Assembly: GCA_907164885.2 (NCBI GenBank) | Contig: OU015499.1 | Coordinates: 163,393,629 to 163,457,628 of the forward strand | Source of the DNA: Dolomedes plantarius | Taxonomy: Eukaryota; Arthropoda; Arachnida; Araneae; Dolomedidae | Direction of reading: 5' to 3' | DNA: 64,000 nucleotides | The notes under the pieces: generated by a model | Database searches by the model: none | What the model saw: the letters and a program-made list of their open reading frames with translations, nothing else | Told to the model about the DNA's origin: nothing | Shown here: piece after piece, positions 54,516 to 64,000 of the stretch | How the letters are laid out: each line of letters starts with the position of its first letter | How positions within the stretch are numbered: the stretch's first letter is position 1 | Translations under genes and position numbers: made by a program

Positions 54516-55400
54516 AGTACTTTCGCATTAAACGGAGGCCACCCATTTATTTTTATTTCAATTCTAAATGCAAACACAGCGCATTCAAAACGTAAACACA
54601 GCGTGATTCTTACTAAAAAAATGAATCACTTACAAGATCTATTTTACCATCATGTTTTGTTTTGCTATTATTGAAGTGTGTATAAAGTTTTTCAGTGTTA
54701 TGTTTGAAATTCAGCCTACCAGTGTGATGTTTATACACATATATACCAGTGACGTAATATTATATTTGCTTAGTTCCTGCACCTGCGATTGTTTGCGTGC
54801 TTGATACTATATTTTGAGTTATTGATACTTTACAATAACTGAAGATGGCAACTTCGGTAGATACTTCAGTCAATATGATGGAACACGTTTTAAGTTATTA
54901 GCTCGTTAGTACTGACTCTTAGCGCATGCTTTTTCTAGTGATTTATATTATTTTCTTTTTAATGTTGTTGCAATGACTGATGTGGTATTAATTTGGGATC
55001 TCCCAAGATGTGAAGAAGAATCAGTGTCGTTTTTGCAAAGTAAAGGATGTTTGCCATCGTCTAAACTATGTGTCAATGGCCATCAAATGAAATTGTACTT
55101 TACTAATGAAAACCCGTTTTGGCAATGTAACACTAGCCGGTGCTGGAAAAAAACCGGACTTCATGTCGACACATGGTTTTCTCATAGCAGACTGCCACTT
55201 GTGACTAACCTCAGTATCTTAGTGCGAAAAACAATTAAAAATGTTGCCAAACACAACAGTCGACTGGAATAATTATATGAGGGAAGTCTGCATTTTGTAC
55301 TTTCTGCAATAAAGTTTGTTTGTGTTCATAATATAATTTTACATTTTCCCCCAATTTTCCAATACTTAAATGGGTGGCCTCCATTTAATGCAGAAGTACC
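54516..55400 (+). mobile_element. Merlin-type DNA transposon, non-autonomous
   Basis: 885 bp with inverted ends AGTACTTTCGCATTAAACGG and, complemented, GGTACTTCTGCATTAAATGG, both continuing AGGCCACCCATTTA. The flanking 8-mers are AAAAATTC and AAATATTC, compatible with the 8-9-bp duplication of Merlin with one change. Unit 1 of the tandem duplication is empty at the matching place (about 53,535). It carries one 99-aa frame. Confidence 0.78.
54973..55272 (+). CDS. Merlin/IS1595-like transposase N-terminal zinc-ribbon protein (99 aa)
   Basis: ATG at 54,973, stop at 55,272. Residues 18-37 read SVSFLQSKGCLPSSKLCVNG-H and 50-58 WQCNTSRCW, placing C33-x3-H37 and C52-x4-C57 as a zinc ribbon. Then come GLHVDTWFSHSRLPL. 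This is the N-terminal layout of IS1595/ISXO2-like (Merlin) transposases. The DDE core that would follow is missing: after RKTIKNVAKHNSRLE the frame ends and the right inverted repeat is close. The frame is open despite the deletion, so it is either recent or a retained DNA-binding peptide. Expression is unknown. Confidence 0.72.
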   Translation: MTDVVLIWDLPRCEEESVSFLQSKGCLPSSKLCVNGHQMKLYFTNENPFWQCNTSRCWKKTGLHVDTWFSHSRLPLVTNLSILVRKTIKNVAKHNSRLE

Positions 55401-56030
55401 AAATATTCAACAATAAGTAGCTAATAGACAACATTAGCATATTTTAATGAAAAAATATTGAATACAGCATTTATCTTGAGTAAATAATTAACACAGCCTA
55501 TATATTTCCAAAATTTATCAATCTGTTTCTAAAAGTTAGTCAAAATTTAAATTTTTTAAAATAATGCAAGATTTTTCTTTTCATAAAAAATCTTAAAGTC
55601 TATAAGCATTTAGTACTTTAAGATAGACACATAAAAATACAAACTTGTAGCAAAAAAATAAAGTACATAAAATGAAAAAGTTTGTATCGAGATAATTTCA
55701 CTATGTATAGAAGAATGAAAAAAAATCTATGACACTAGTATTACAGGTGAATTTTTAAAACAAAAATTTAAATTTAAAATATTTCCAAAGTATGTAAAAA
55801 TGAATTTTTAAAAGTAATAACCAAGATATGAATAACCAAGGGTATGCTCTCATCTTCCTGATTGTATTCCTTGAAAGAAAATAAAAATGTTATGAAAAGA
55901 ATTCAAAAGATTTTTCATTCACTGAACTTATATTTTGTTATCTGAAGGTAATTTCAAATGTCATTGACTGAAAACATCTAAATGATCATCATTCAGATTC
56001 GATTAGTTGAAACTGTAAAATACCAAGTAA

Positions 56031-57470
56031 CAGTTCTAAGATATAATCACTAACTTTTGATAATGTAAGTGTGAAACTTAGCTGGATCAGGATTGCAGAG
56101 TATTAAGCCATTAAACTGAATAATAAAACATTTATTATATAGATTACAACCCAATTGTAGCAGAACATAAATAAATGAACCACTTATATAATCATCAAAT
56201 TGGAGGCTTAAAAACACTCTTCATTATCCCCAACATTCATGTGTTTGGTGTTTTTTAATTTCATTCCATACTTAAAATATATTAAAATTGTTAAAGCATC
56301 CAATCTTATGCAAGTTAACAAAGCATCATTTATGTGCGTTAAATTTTTAAAAATTACAATGAAATTGATAGCAACTGTTAATTTCATGAGAAACTTATAA
56401 ACAGAACTTTTTAAATAATTAAATTTTCCACATTAATTATGAATTGGTACTAAATGTTGTAAGTTTTTATAGCTTGACACCATGTGCAGTAATCTTCAGT
56501 TTAGGCGTTGCTTTCTTGTATCATTCTTCTATCAGAGAACTTTTTATTTATGATGGCATTTGAAACCATTTTTTATACAGTTGGCTCTCCGTTTAACGAC
56601 GATCTCTATTTAAAGACGATATTCCCCAGTCCCGACCCCTCCGACAGTATGGGAAGAGTTATATTTTCCCAAATTTTGTTTAAGGACGATTTTTCACGGT
56701 CCCTTGAAAGTCGTTAAACAGAGAGCCTGCTGTATTATGTTATTTGTTTCTGTATTCATCCAGTGTTAACATTTTTGATGACAAGATTTAATAAAATAAC
56801 ATTCATGCTCATCTTTCATTACAACAAAGTTAACAGCATCAGCATTAAATATAATACTCCCAAAAATTCATAATTTTAGGTACATCATTCATTATTTATT
56901 ATAATATGCTTGCTTAAAGTTTTAAATCAATGTATTTCAAAGAGAATGATTTAAAAGTAATGCTTGATATTTAAAATTGAATTTCTTATTAAAGCAGAAA
57001 TATATTATTTAATATTATAAAACTGTATGAAATTATTAATATATTTTATATAAGAAGTTTTAATTTTCTCTGCACCATGCATTCTAAAGATTTCTTCATA
57101 AGAATCATTTCAGGATTTATAAAATCTGTGTAAATTGATATTTATGACAGCCTTGATATGGTTTTTTAAAAATTTTTCTTGTAAAAATTATACTTGGGTC
57201 AGTTTAGAGCTAGATTTTAACTGTCTGCTCTCTTGTGTGCATATTCTTTATACTCAATAGATTATATTGTACTGGTAAAATTTATAACTGCGTTCTTGCA
57301 GTTCATGTCTAGGGTAATTTTTTTATATATATAGTTTCGGTCCTTTTAGATCAGTGTTAGCCAAATTGATGTTTGTTGTATTAGGATTTATGTATCCTAT
57401 CCCCTCCTAGGGATAAGAAGTATTTAATGAATAGAAAGTAACTGTTGTAAAAGTGTCAAATATATCTTCT
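56031..57470. other. AT-rich spacer
   Basis: No gene; contains the 155-bp MITE below. Confidence 0.6.
56578..56732. mobile_element. 155-bp Tigger MITE
   Basis: Flanked by TA. Ends CAGTTGGCTCTCCGTTTAAC and, complemented, CAGCAGGCTCTCTGTTTAAC. It has the same termini and leader (GACGATCTCTATTTAAAGAC) as the longer Tigger at 29,881, so it is a deletion derivative of that family. Confidence 0.9.
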
Positions 57471-57474
57471 TCTT

Positions 57475-58260
57475 CAATGGCTCGACAGCCCTGGGTAGAC
57501 CCTGGCCTTCTCCAGGCACCTCTACTTTTGGCAACTGTTTTCCAGTTTTTGACCTTTAGAATGTTTAGGTCTTTTTCAACATGATCAATCCATCTTATAG
57601 GGTGTCTGCCCCGACGTCTATTTCACATGGGCTTTGCCAGAAAGTTTTTCTTACAGCAGCGATCTTCATGCATTCTAGCCAGATGACCAGCCCCATTAAG
57701 TCTCTGTAATTTGATGAATTTTATTACATCAGGTTGTTTATAAATCTTATAGAGTTCTAGGTTAGATCTCCATGATCTATTAACTTGGACCCCACCAAAT
57801 ATGCAGCGCAAAACTTTCTCACAATAATGCCCAAAGCTTCCTCATCATGTAAAGTCAATACCCAGGTCTCTGATGTGTATGTCAGGACAGAAAAGACTTG
57901 TAAAGAAGCAGATTAGTGCTTAATTTGAGATAGCTGGATTTCACATAGCTCTTCAGGCCATATAAACATCTATTTGCAGCCATGATTCTTTTATATATTT
58001 CTGGGGGTTATACATTTTTATTGTTTATCTCTGCTCCCAGGTAAGTAAAACAGTTAACTTTTTCAAATTTATAATTATCAATTTCAAAGTGACTGTCATA
58101 CTTCACAAGGCAAATACTTTGTTTTATTTTTGTTACAGATAATTTAATTCTTTTAACATTTTGTTCCAATGCCATAAATGCCTGTTTAAGAGCTAATGTG
58201 GTTCAAGCAACAATGACAATGTCAGCACAAGCCAGTATTTTAACTGCCTTAGTAAAGATA
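57475..58260 (-). pseudogene. RTE-like LINE reverse transcriptase and C-terminal tail
   Basis: The minus strand, read across frame breaks, runs: ADIVIVA (YADD-like box remnant, about 58,220), LALKQAFMALEQNVKRIKLS, FEKVNCFTYLGAEINN, PPEIYKRIMAANRCLYGLKS, then RCIFGGVQVNRSW, ELYKIYKQPDVIKFIKLQRL, GAGHLARM and RRGRHPIRWIDHVEKDLNIL. This is the order seen in many RTE/craniofacial-development-like reverse transcriptases of arthropods. Several stops and shifts make it dead. The endonuclease and the main palm region are not in the window. Confidence 0.78.
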
Positions 58261-61200
58261 TTGTCCAAATATATAGTTTTGATAATTCTGGTGCTATTTA
58301 TTTTTCTCACTGCTCCAGAAATGTGATGTTTAACTATGCTGTGTTGGAATATGCATGAATTGAATTAAATTTCTTGATGGGCAAAAGATAAAACATGCAT
58401 TTGAGGATTATATTATACCATTTATGTAAAATTTAACTTTGCCCCAGAGATGAATATATAGGCTGGTAAGTTTTAGTTTGAAAAAACTGTTTGAAAAAAA
58501 TTTCTCAGTAGAAGTTGATCATTTACCAGAAGATTTTTCTTTCCTCTGCAGTCTTTTTGATAGTTTTGCATTACATGTTGAAGTTTCTTACTCACTATCT
58601 GTTTCGTTGACAGTTAGTTACATATAACTTTGTTTTAAACATTTATAGAAATCTGTTTCAAAAGAAATTTTTTTTTTGAAGATTTTATGTGACTTCTATG
58701 TTTTAATGTTTAAAAAATTTTGAAATTTCTACATTAACTTAAAATATATGAAGGTAACAGAGTATAACACTAAATTACTTTGTACTGGAAATTTGACATT
58801 CGAGTTCTTGTGATTCATGCTTTTGATCAGAGCCAATCTCATTTCCCAGTTGCTGAAATTTTGGTGGGGTCCTCCAAACTTCTAATTTACAATAAGTGAA
58901 AAACATTTCATGCGAAGTATGAAAAAAAAAAATTAGGAAGGTGGTCATATTTCCTTTTTTATGTACATTTGTAAGAAAAGAAAACTAAGAAATAATTAGT
59001 CTACATATATTTTATTTACAGATCAAAATTATTTACAAACAAATTTTGCTAGATTTTTTTATTTGCAAGATGATTTATAAATTGACTTTAAATTTTAAAT
59101 TTTAATTTTAAATAATTAATTTTAGTTTCTACATGTTTTATAGACAGTATTGCAAGGCTGTTGAGTCTCTCTTGGGATATTGTTGACCTTAGGTATGTTT
59201 TAATTTATTTTTATCTAGAAAATCTTCGTTTTCCAATTCTATAGTTATATGAATGGTTAAAAATATCCTTAAAGATATATATATATATATATGCATTTCA
59301 AAAGCCAGTGGTTGTTATTTGTAGCAGTTATAGAATTTTTATAGGGTTCCCGAACTATAGGTTTTAATAATTCCATTTCTTCTATGTCTATATGTTTTAT
59401 GGACATCATTTTGTCATTATTTTGAATCATTTTTATGTCTGTCAAAGCAATTTCTAGTATCAATGAATAATTTTTTTTTAGTATTGAAAAATAATAAATT
59501 AAAAAATTTATAATATAAAATGAAAAATATGAGCAAATTATAATGTTCCAATATTTTTTTAAATATAGAATATAAAAAAATACAAATTTTTTTTCAAAAA
59601 TTTCTTTATGTTACACTTTAAATAAGCAGAAATCACCCAGCATTCACACTAGAAAAGTTTTATTCTGAAAAGAAATCTCAATTGATAAAGATCTTTGAAA
59701 TGTACAAATAAAGCGGTAAAGCAATTGTTATCAATTCATTAATCATTTATTACGAAGCGGTAAAGATGACACACACTGAGGTATTTGTTGGATGTAGCTG
59801 GCCAAAAGTATTTGTTGTCCAATACTTGGTGTAAAGCGCATATTACTTTAGTTTATCACACATTATTAAACTTTTTAAAGTAGTTTTTCTTTGGAAATAA
59901 ATTTTCTAAATAAACTGGATTCGTGTAAACCTTTTAACACTTTAAGATTAGCATTAATTGAGGCGTTGAAAGGCAAAGTGATTTAAGTCACATTTGTAAC
60001 TTTTTTTATTTGAGGGCAAAAATTTAACCTCCATGTTCAATTTATGGTAGAATTGCAAATAATTATTATGAATTATAATTTGTTCAATTTACAGTGGAAT
60101 TTTTTGTAGTTTTTGCAGTAAAACTCTTTGGACTTACACCAGTTTGCCTTTTTCCGCTTCAGTTGTAAAAATCATTAGCAGTTAACTCTGTGGTTGCAAG
60201 TGTATTTTATTTGGCAAAAAAATGTAGTTTATGTGATAAAAATTGACTCAAAAACTAAAATTTTTAATATCACAATGTTAATCTTTTCATAAATTGGAGA
60301 TTTAGAGTATAAATATAGTTTATAATAAAAATAGTTTAATTAAGTTTATAGTTCAGGATTTTTTTAAAAGATTATCATTTATGACTTTATATTTGTAGAT
60401 TTGCATCAGACAGAAATATCTTCAGAATAAGCGGTTATTAGTGACTATACTTTTCAAAGTTATTTACTATATCACTTGAACTTTCAAGTAAGGTAGAACA
60501 AATCATCGGGACTCTCCGGGAAATATGACAAATTCCTTATCGAATAGTGAAATTACCAACAAAAATTTACAAACATATACCACATCTTTCATACCACCTT
60601 ATTTTATATTTTAAATCAACAAATGTAAATAAATTCATGTTAAATACAAATGTACCTACCTGGCCTTTCACAATCCATAATTATTTAGTATCAGTAATTG
60701 TTTGTAACAGAAAAATAACACTAAAATATGTTGTCACTAAGTGAAAGTTTATATTGGAGATAGGAGATAATCAATTTAGTATCAAGTTTAAACAGGTCTT
60801 ACTGTAATTGAATCAAAATGGGGAGCAAGTATGGCCGTAAGTAGATTCCCACACTATTCTCCTTCATTATTGGCTCAATTTTCCCCACCTCGTTTGCGTT
60901 TGCCCATCTAAATTGGGACAATACCTCTACGTGCGAAATTTCAGTATGAAAAAATACTGTTCTTAAACAAACACCCTCCATCATGTCACAAAACGAGCGA
61001 TTATGGTTACTTTAAAGTCTGAGGTTACCGCTGTGAAATTTTTATTGCCACACTTCATGCATCGGTTTGAGTATTGTACTTCAGCCAAAATTTTAATTAG
61101 AAATATATGTAATGTAATTATTTATCTATTGAAGCGTATATATGTAATTTCTTTTTCCTGTTTTATTTCTTTACTAAAGTACCGAGCTCTGTAAAATCAG

Positions 61201-61638
61201 AATGTGACTAGTTGAGATTCAGTTCACACCCCACATCCATTTGGCACATTTTATTTATAGCCCTGGAGAGTCTACAAAAAATAAATAAATAAAAATAAAT
61301 TGTATGAGAACTAAAAGGGGTAAAACTTCCTTAAGCAGTTCTGGTTTAATATTTCTGTGAAAATTTAAAATTGTTCTCACAAGTAATTTTTAAGGCGCAT
61401 CGCATCGTAATCACATGGATTTATTTTGTTTAGAATTTTTATTACGTGGTTACAATCTTGTAATACAAAATTTAAAAGGTGTTGGTCTGGAAAAGAAATT
61501 ATCAGCCGTGTATTCCTGACGTATATGTCATAGACTACAAGAGGTTCACAGATAACTATTTTGAAATGTTTGATTCACATTATGTGAAGAATCGCATAAA
61601 AGCACTATTGTACAGTAAATGAATGGAAAGTGTTATTT
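58261..61638. other. Long AT-rich region without a supported gene
   Basis: No frame above ~65 codons and no recognised motif. A short (TA)n is at 59,276-59,291. It could be intergenic or intronic. Confidence 0.6.
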
Positions 61639-61887
61639 TGTTGTTATCATGTCAGAGAAGACACTTAGTTGTGATAAAATAGTTTAATAAGATACACAAT
61701 TAACAACATTCATATATACAGCCAAAGCACAGTCACCATGCACACTCTAGTGCTATTTCCATACTGCCACATGCAGTAGTACACTCTCCAGTCCTTATTG
61801 TCAGTTCAAACACAGTTACAGTTACATTACATAAAACACAGTTACAGTTAACATGATTATTAATAGTTTATACTAACATATGTGACA
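61639..61887 (-). mobile_element. 3' LTR of the gypsy element
   Basis: On the minus strand a purine tract (AAGGAAGGG) is followed by TGTCACATATGTTAG, and the segment ends near GATAACAACA, about 249 bp later: TG...CA. A poly(A)-signal-like TTATTAAAC and a TATA-like stretch lie inside. The 5' LTR is outside the window, so the ends are inferred. Confidence 0.65.
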
Positions 61888-62408
61888 CCCTTCCTTGATG
61901 ACTTTTAATTACGAATGTAGTCATTCAGATATTCAGGTCTTTTTATCAGACTTCCCGATTTAGTTTTATTTCTGGATTCCAGAGGTGTGTCAATTACCAG
62001 GGGATTATTAACATTGGTGTTATAGGTTACAGGGTCTTCAGTCATATTGAGATTCAAATCAGTTTTAATTTCAAATGTAATTTTTGATGGTCTCAAATAT
62101 ATTCTATTTCTCACCAAAGTTTTGCCTGAACTATTTTGGATAGTATATGATCTAGGATTCTGACATTTGGACATTATCTTTTCTTGTTCCCAAGTCTTAA
62201 GTATAAAGTTATATGTAGTCACATTATCACCGGGGTTAAAATGTTTAAGAGCACTAGTACCTCGATCATAATAATGTTTATGTTTAATGTTTACTGTCTC
62301 TTTACTAACTTTTCCTGTACATTTTTAAATATTTCTGCATCCAATAACTTATTATGAATTGGTATTTTAGTTTTTAATTTCCTTTACAACACCCCATATA
62401 TATATATA

Positions 62409-63710
62409 CAGAGGCTGTTCACACATTTTTTAGACGATGTATATTGTACTCACAAAACTAAATTACATAAAATTCTTGTGTTTTAAATGTTCTATTTGAC
62501 ATCCCTTATTCTGAACTATCTTTCGACACCTCAATTTCCAGGATAATAATGCCTTTTGAAGTGTCAGAAGAGGTATTCTATCCCATTCCCCCTGAACAGC
62601 TTTCCTGAGTCCTGTAAGGGTTTTGGGACGAAGTTTGGATAATGCAGATTTTAAAACTCCGAAAGCACAAAAATCCATAGGTGATACATCTGGAGATTTA
62701 GTAGGGATATCAGTGAAGGATATGGCCTTGATACCAGTTTTTTGTTCCATTTCTTTTAGGAAATTTACAGTGGATTTTTATGTGTGACTGCTAGCTTTGT
62801 CCTGATGGAGTCTCAGATTGATGGCACTGTGGGTAAAGCGATGGTATTTCATTCAGAAAAATTGGTGATAAAATATGTTCCTGATAGTATTTGGAGTTAA
62901 TCTTGAGATTTTTTTCCACTCTCTTTATTTTTAACTTGCCATTATAAGAAAAACCAGCAACAATCATGAATCCCTTAGAAAAACTTTCATTCGATTCTTT
63001 GAACCATGTACTTTAATTTTTTTCTCCCCTTTTATGATAATAAATGGCTCTTTTTTTGTTGCAATCATTTAAATACACACATGATTCATCTATTGTGACA
63101 ATTGTTTTCCATTTTTCTTTGGATAAGTGTTTCTCATATAGAATTCTGCAGCGTGTCCTGCGTTCAGCGATATGATTTGGAAGAAGACGATGCACATTGC
63201 ATTTTTTCGCTTTCTTAAGATTTAAATCAACGTTTATCATTTTGTTTACAGTGGATGCCGAGCATTTTAATGATTTTGCAACTGTCCTTTGACTAGGGGG
63301 ATTTTCTTTTAACATTAAACAACGTACCTTTGCAATAGTCGAAGATGTCCGTTTTTTCCTTGGATACTTGTTTCGAATTTTTGTCCCACTTGAGGCTCCA
63401 ATTTGACGTTTTTTTTCCTTTCTTGTTGACGATATTACCTATATTTCGACGCTTTAGATATCACAAAACCATGACTCACATCGTTTTTGGATAACGGAGT
63501 ATGCATATTTCTCTTCGGAAAGAGAATAAATGTAGCCTTCGAACCACTGCTTTGTTAAAAATGCCATTTTGAATAAATACAAAACTTTCAAACCGCAGAT
63601 GATAATTTTGACTTTTAAAAACATAGTACTATTGCAATTATTCTTTTGCAGCAAACGATTTTTTATTACCGCTTACCAAAATCGTCTAAAAAATGTGCGA
63701 ACAGCCTCTG
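62409..63710 (-). mobile_element. DD41D mariner-type element, full length
   Basis: 1,302 bp between TA dinucleotides, with inverted ends CAGAGGCTGTTCACACATTT and CAGAGGCTGTTCGCACATTT (one mismatch in 28). The interior is a frameshifted transposase gene. Removing the element and one TA rejoins the gypsy integrase. The 1,396-1,855 fragment belongs to the same family. Confidence 0.92.
62463..63567 (-). pseudogene. DD41D mariner transposase, frameshifted
   Basis: Pieces on the minus strand: MAFLTKQWFEGY (from an ATG at 63,567), RKKRTSSTIAKVRCLM and PSQRTVAKSLKCSASTVNKM (helix-turn-helix), TIDESCVYLND (first Asp), then a stop after RGEKN near 63,013. In another frame: FSKGFMIVAGFSYNG and [13 protein letters not shown] 2-bp loss relative to the 1,400 copy near 62,815 destroys the frame at the second Asp. 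The tail [17 protein letters not shown] (third Asp) through KHKNFM is open. At least three lesions. The 41-residue spacing is taken from the better-preserved fragment at 1,400. Confidence 0.85.
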
Positions 63711-64000
63711 TATATATATATATAGTTGTGCTGGTGATGAATTCAATCCAGAAATAGGGGTATTCCTATGCTCCATTATTCTAAAAATCCACTCTTTATT
63801 GTCTTTAATAGCTTTTTTGATTATTGCCTTTACAATCCCAACAGCCCTTTCTGCCATTCCATTACTTTTTGGGTAAGAGAGAATTGAAAAGTTATACTCT
63901 AAATCCCATTCTTTAGCAAAAGCCTTAAATTCAAAGCTATTAAACAGATTATTATCACTAACTACTATTGAAGGAACCCCATACCTAGGAAAGCAAACCT

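Larger units (their letters stand above)
53104..56030 (+). repeat. Tandem duplication of a ~1.1-kb non-coding unit
   Basis: Unit 1 (53,104-54,210) and unit 2 (54,215-56,030, including an 885-bp insertion) share ordered blocks: GAAGCTAA-TGTTAATACAATACG, CATCATACAAGTCAGACATA, GATCCATATCCTGTGCCGTT, AATAAGTAGCTAATA-ACAAC and CATTCAGATTCGATT. No protein-coding frame is shared. Confidence 0.85.
61905..64000 (-). pseudogene. Ty3/gypsy integrase, split by a mariner insertion
   Basis: From the right edge the minus strand encodes YGVPSIVVSDNNLF (second catalytic Asp), EFKAFAKEWDLEYN and SNGMAERAVGIVK (catalytic Glu), then HRNTPISGLNSSPAQL to 63,713. After the mariner (62,409-63,710) it resumes with KHKHYYDRG, HFNPGDNV, CQNPRSYTIQ and VRNRIYLRPS, the C-terminal integrase segment, to a stop at 61,905. 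The frame on either side is largely open, so the mariner insertion is the main lesion seen. The protease, reverse transcriptase and first catalytic Asp lie beyond the window. Confidence 0.85.

Overview
This is eukaryotic nuclear DNA: AT-rich, full of (TA)n tracts and poly-A/T, with no prokaryotic gene layout. The mobile elements (Tc1/mariner, Tigger/pogo, hAT, piggyBac-like, PIF/Harbinger, Merlin, Helitron, Ty3/gypsy, BEL/Pao, jockey- and RTE-type LINEs) and the large C2H2 zinc-finger genes suggest an arthropod. From recalled family resemblance I favour a spider or another chelicerate. That is inference; nothing in the window fixes the species.

Only two open reading frames look like host genes: paralogous poly-zinc-finger genes at 25,679-26,674 (8 good fingers and 1 degenerate) and 36,470-37,618 (10 fingers, two of them exact copies). 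They lie in a direct segmental duplication (19,717-26,690 and 34,727-37,620). The first copy was later split by a 4.2-kb Harbinger element at a site that is still empty in the second copy.

The rest is a layered record of insertions. 1-2,960: four Tc1/mariner pieces separated by (TA)n. 3,000-15,800: mostly unannotatable AT-rich DNA with a truncated jockey LINE, a repeat-associated ORF, a Tigger remnant and an internally deleted hAT. 16,069-17,578: an apparently intact Tc1 with a 343-aa transposase and ~210-bp inverted repeats, inserted in a degenerate minisatellite. 27,800-34,700: Helitron, Tc1, Tigger, a fold-back with transposase 5' ends in both arms, BEL/Pao debris, a hAT MITE and another Tc1. 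39,266-47,129: two TTAA-flanked MITE families, two copies of a Tigger-like MITE, a solo LTR and gag debris, several nested. 49,932-52,179: a fold-back element with 759/757-bp arms built from five 146-bp tandem repeats and flanked by an exact 9-bp duplication. 53,100-56,030: a tandem duplication whose second unit holds a Merlin-type element. 61,639-64,000: the 3' end of a gypsy element whose integrase is split by a DD41D mariner.

Several insertions can be checked inside the window because a paralogous empty site or an exact target-site duplication is present. The fold-back element at 49.9-52.2 kb is the most unusual structure and the best candidate for something undescribed.
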